A stretch of DNA of 64,000 nucleotides, taken from the NCBI GenBank assembly GCA_964017185.1, contig OZ024873.1:46362760-46426759 (forward strand). The letters run 5' to 3'. The position numbers and the translations under genes were made by a program. The stretch comes from Rugalucina vietnamica. Its lineage: Eukaryota > Mollusca > Bivalvia > Lucinida > Lucinidae. The notes beneath the pieces were generated by a model. That model was not told where the DNA came from. It saw nothing but the letters and a program-made list of their open reading frames with translations, and ran no database searches. This document shows positions 63,967 through 64,000 of this stretch, piece by piece (the first letter of the stretch is position 1; every line of letters begins with the position of its first letter).

Positions 63967-64000
63967 CATGAGCCGCGACATGAGAAAACCGGTCTTTGAA
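63967..64000 (+). mobile_element. Family A MITE, cut by window end
   Basis: ATGAGCCGCGACATGAGAAA then ACCGGTCTTTG, a clean left end. Confidence 0.85.

Overview
The window is eukaryotic, intron-rich and crowded with repeats. It looks like a mollusc, most likely a bivalve. The reasons are two animal genes with small exons, tRNA-headed SINEs ending in AAAC-type tails, a very abundant palindromic MITE, GACGTC-rich foldback DNA, and elements that open with TTTTTAGCTCACCTGA. This is judged from memory of such repeats; no species can be named.

Two host genes lie head to tail on the + strand. (1) The 3' part of a CABLES homologue (Cdk5 and Abl enzyme substrate) occupies seven exons from 3868 to 14666. 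All splice phases agree, and it ends in the cyclin-box-like C-terminus and stop; its 5' exons lie left of the window. (2) The 5' part of a TESK homologue (testis-specific protein kinase, a cofilin kinase) occupies five exons from 21863 to 62299. They carry the glycine loop, catalytic Lys, HRD and DFG; later exons lie right of the window. No other host gene could be supported.

Layout. 1-1953: foldback element packed with TGACGTC motifs. 3868-14666: CABLES, with MITEs and SINEs in its introns. Inside its first visible intron is a young 2.2 kb element with 459-bp terminal direct repeats and 5-bp target-site copies. 14627-15017: 83-bp minisatellite that begins inside the last CABLES exon. 15390-17341: two nested hairpin-ended elements sharing a ~190-bp satellite. 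20482-21862: probable TESK upstream region. 22160-42466: TESK intron 1, which holds a three-exon THAP/DDE transposase gene (27500-35164, truncated) whose own intron contains an exact 3 x 1021 bp tandem array. 40214-42588: 67-bp minisatellite made from the 3' splice site and first 38 nt of TESK exon 2, broken by a ~1.27 kb nested insertion. 45457-46015: the 49-nt TESK exon 3 squeezed between two transposons. 47912-52341: 53-bp minisatellite with higher-order structure and an inserted hairpin-ended element. 54437-55199: MITE with ~54-bp inverted ends. 59174-60395: long CTCACCTG-type element.

The main biological point is how repeats meet exons. In both host genes an exon edge has been drawn into a tandem array: the stop codon and 3' UTR of CABLES, and the acceptor site of TESK exon 2. 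The second case leaves 14 decoy acceptors upstream of the real one, each followed by the same 38 nt of coding sequence that ends just before the catalytic lysine codon is complete. Exon coordinates were set by reading splice sites and by remembered similarity to human CABLES1 and TESK1. No alignment or database search was run.
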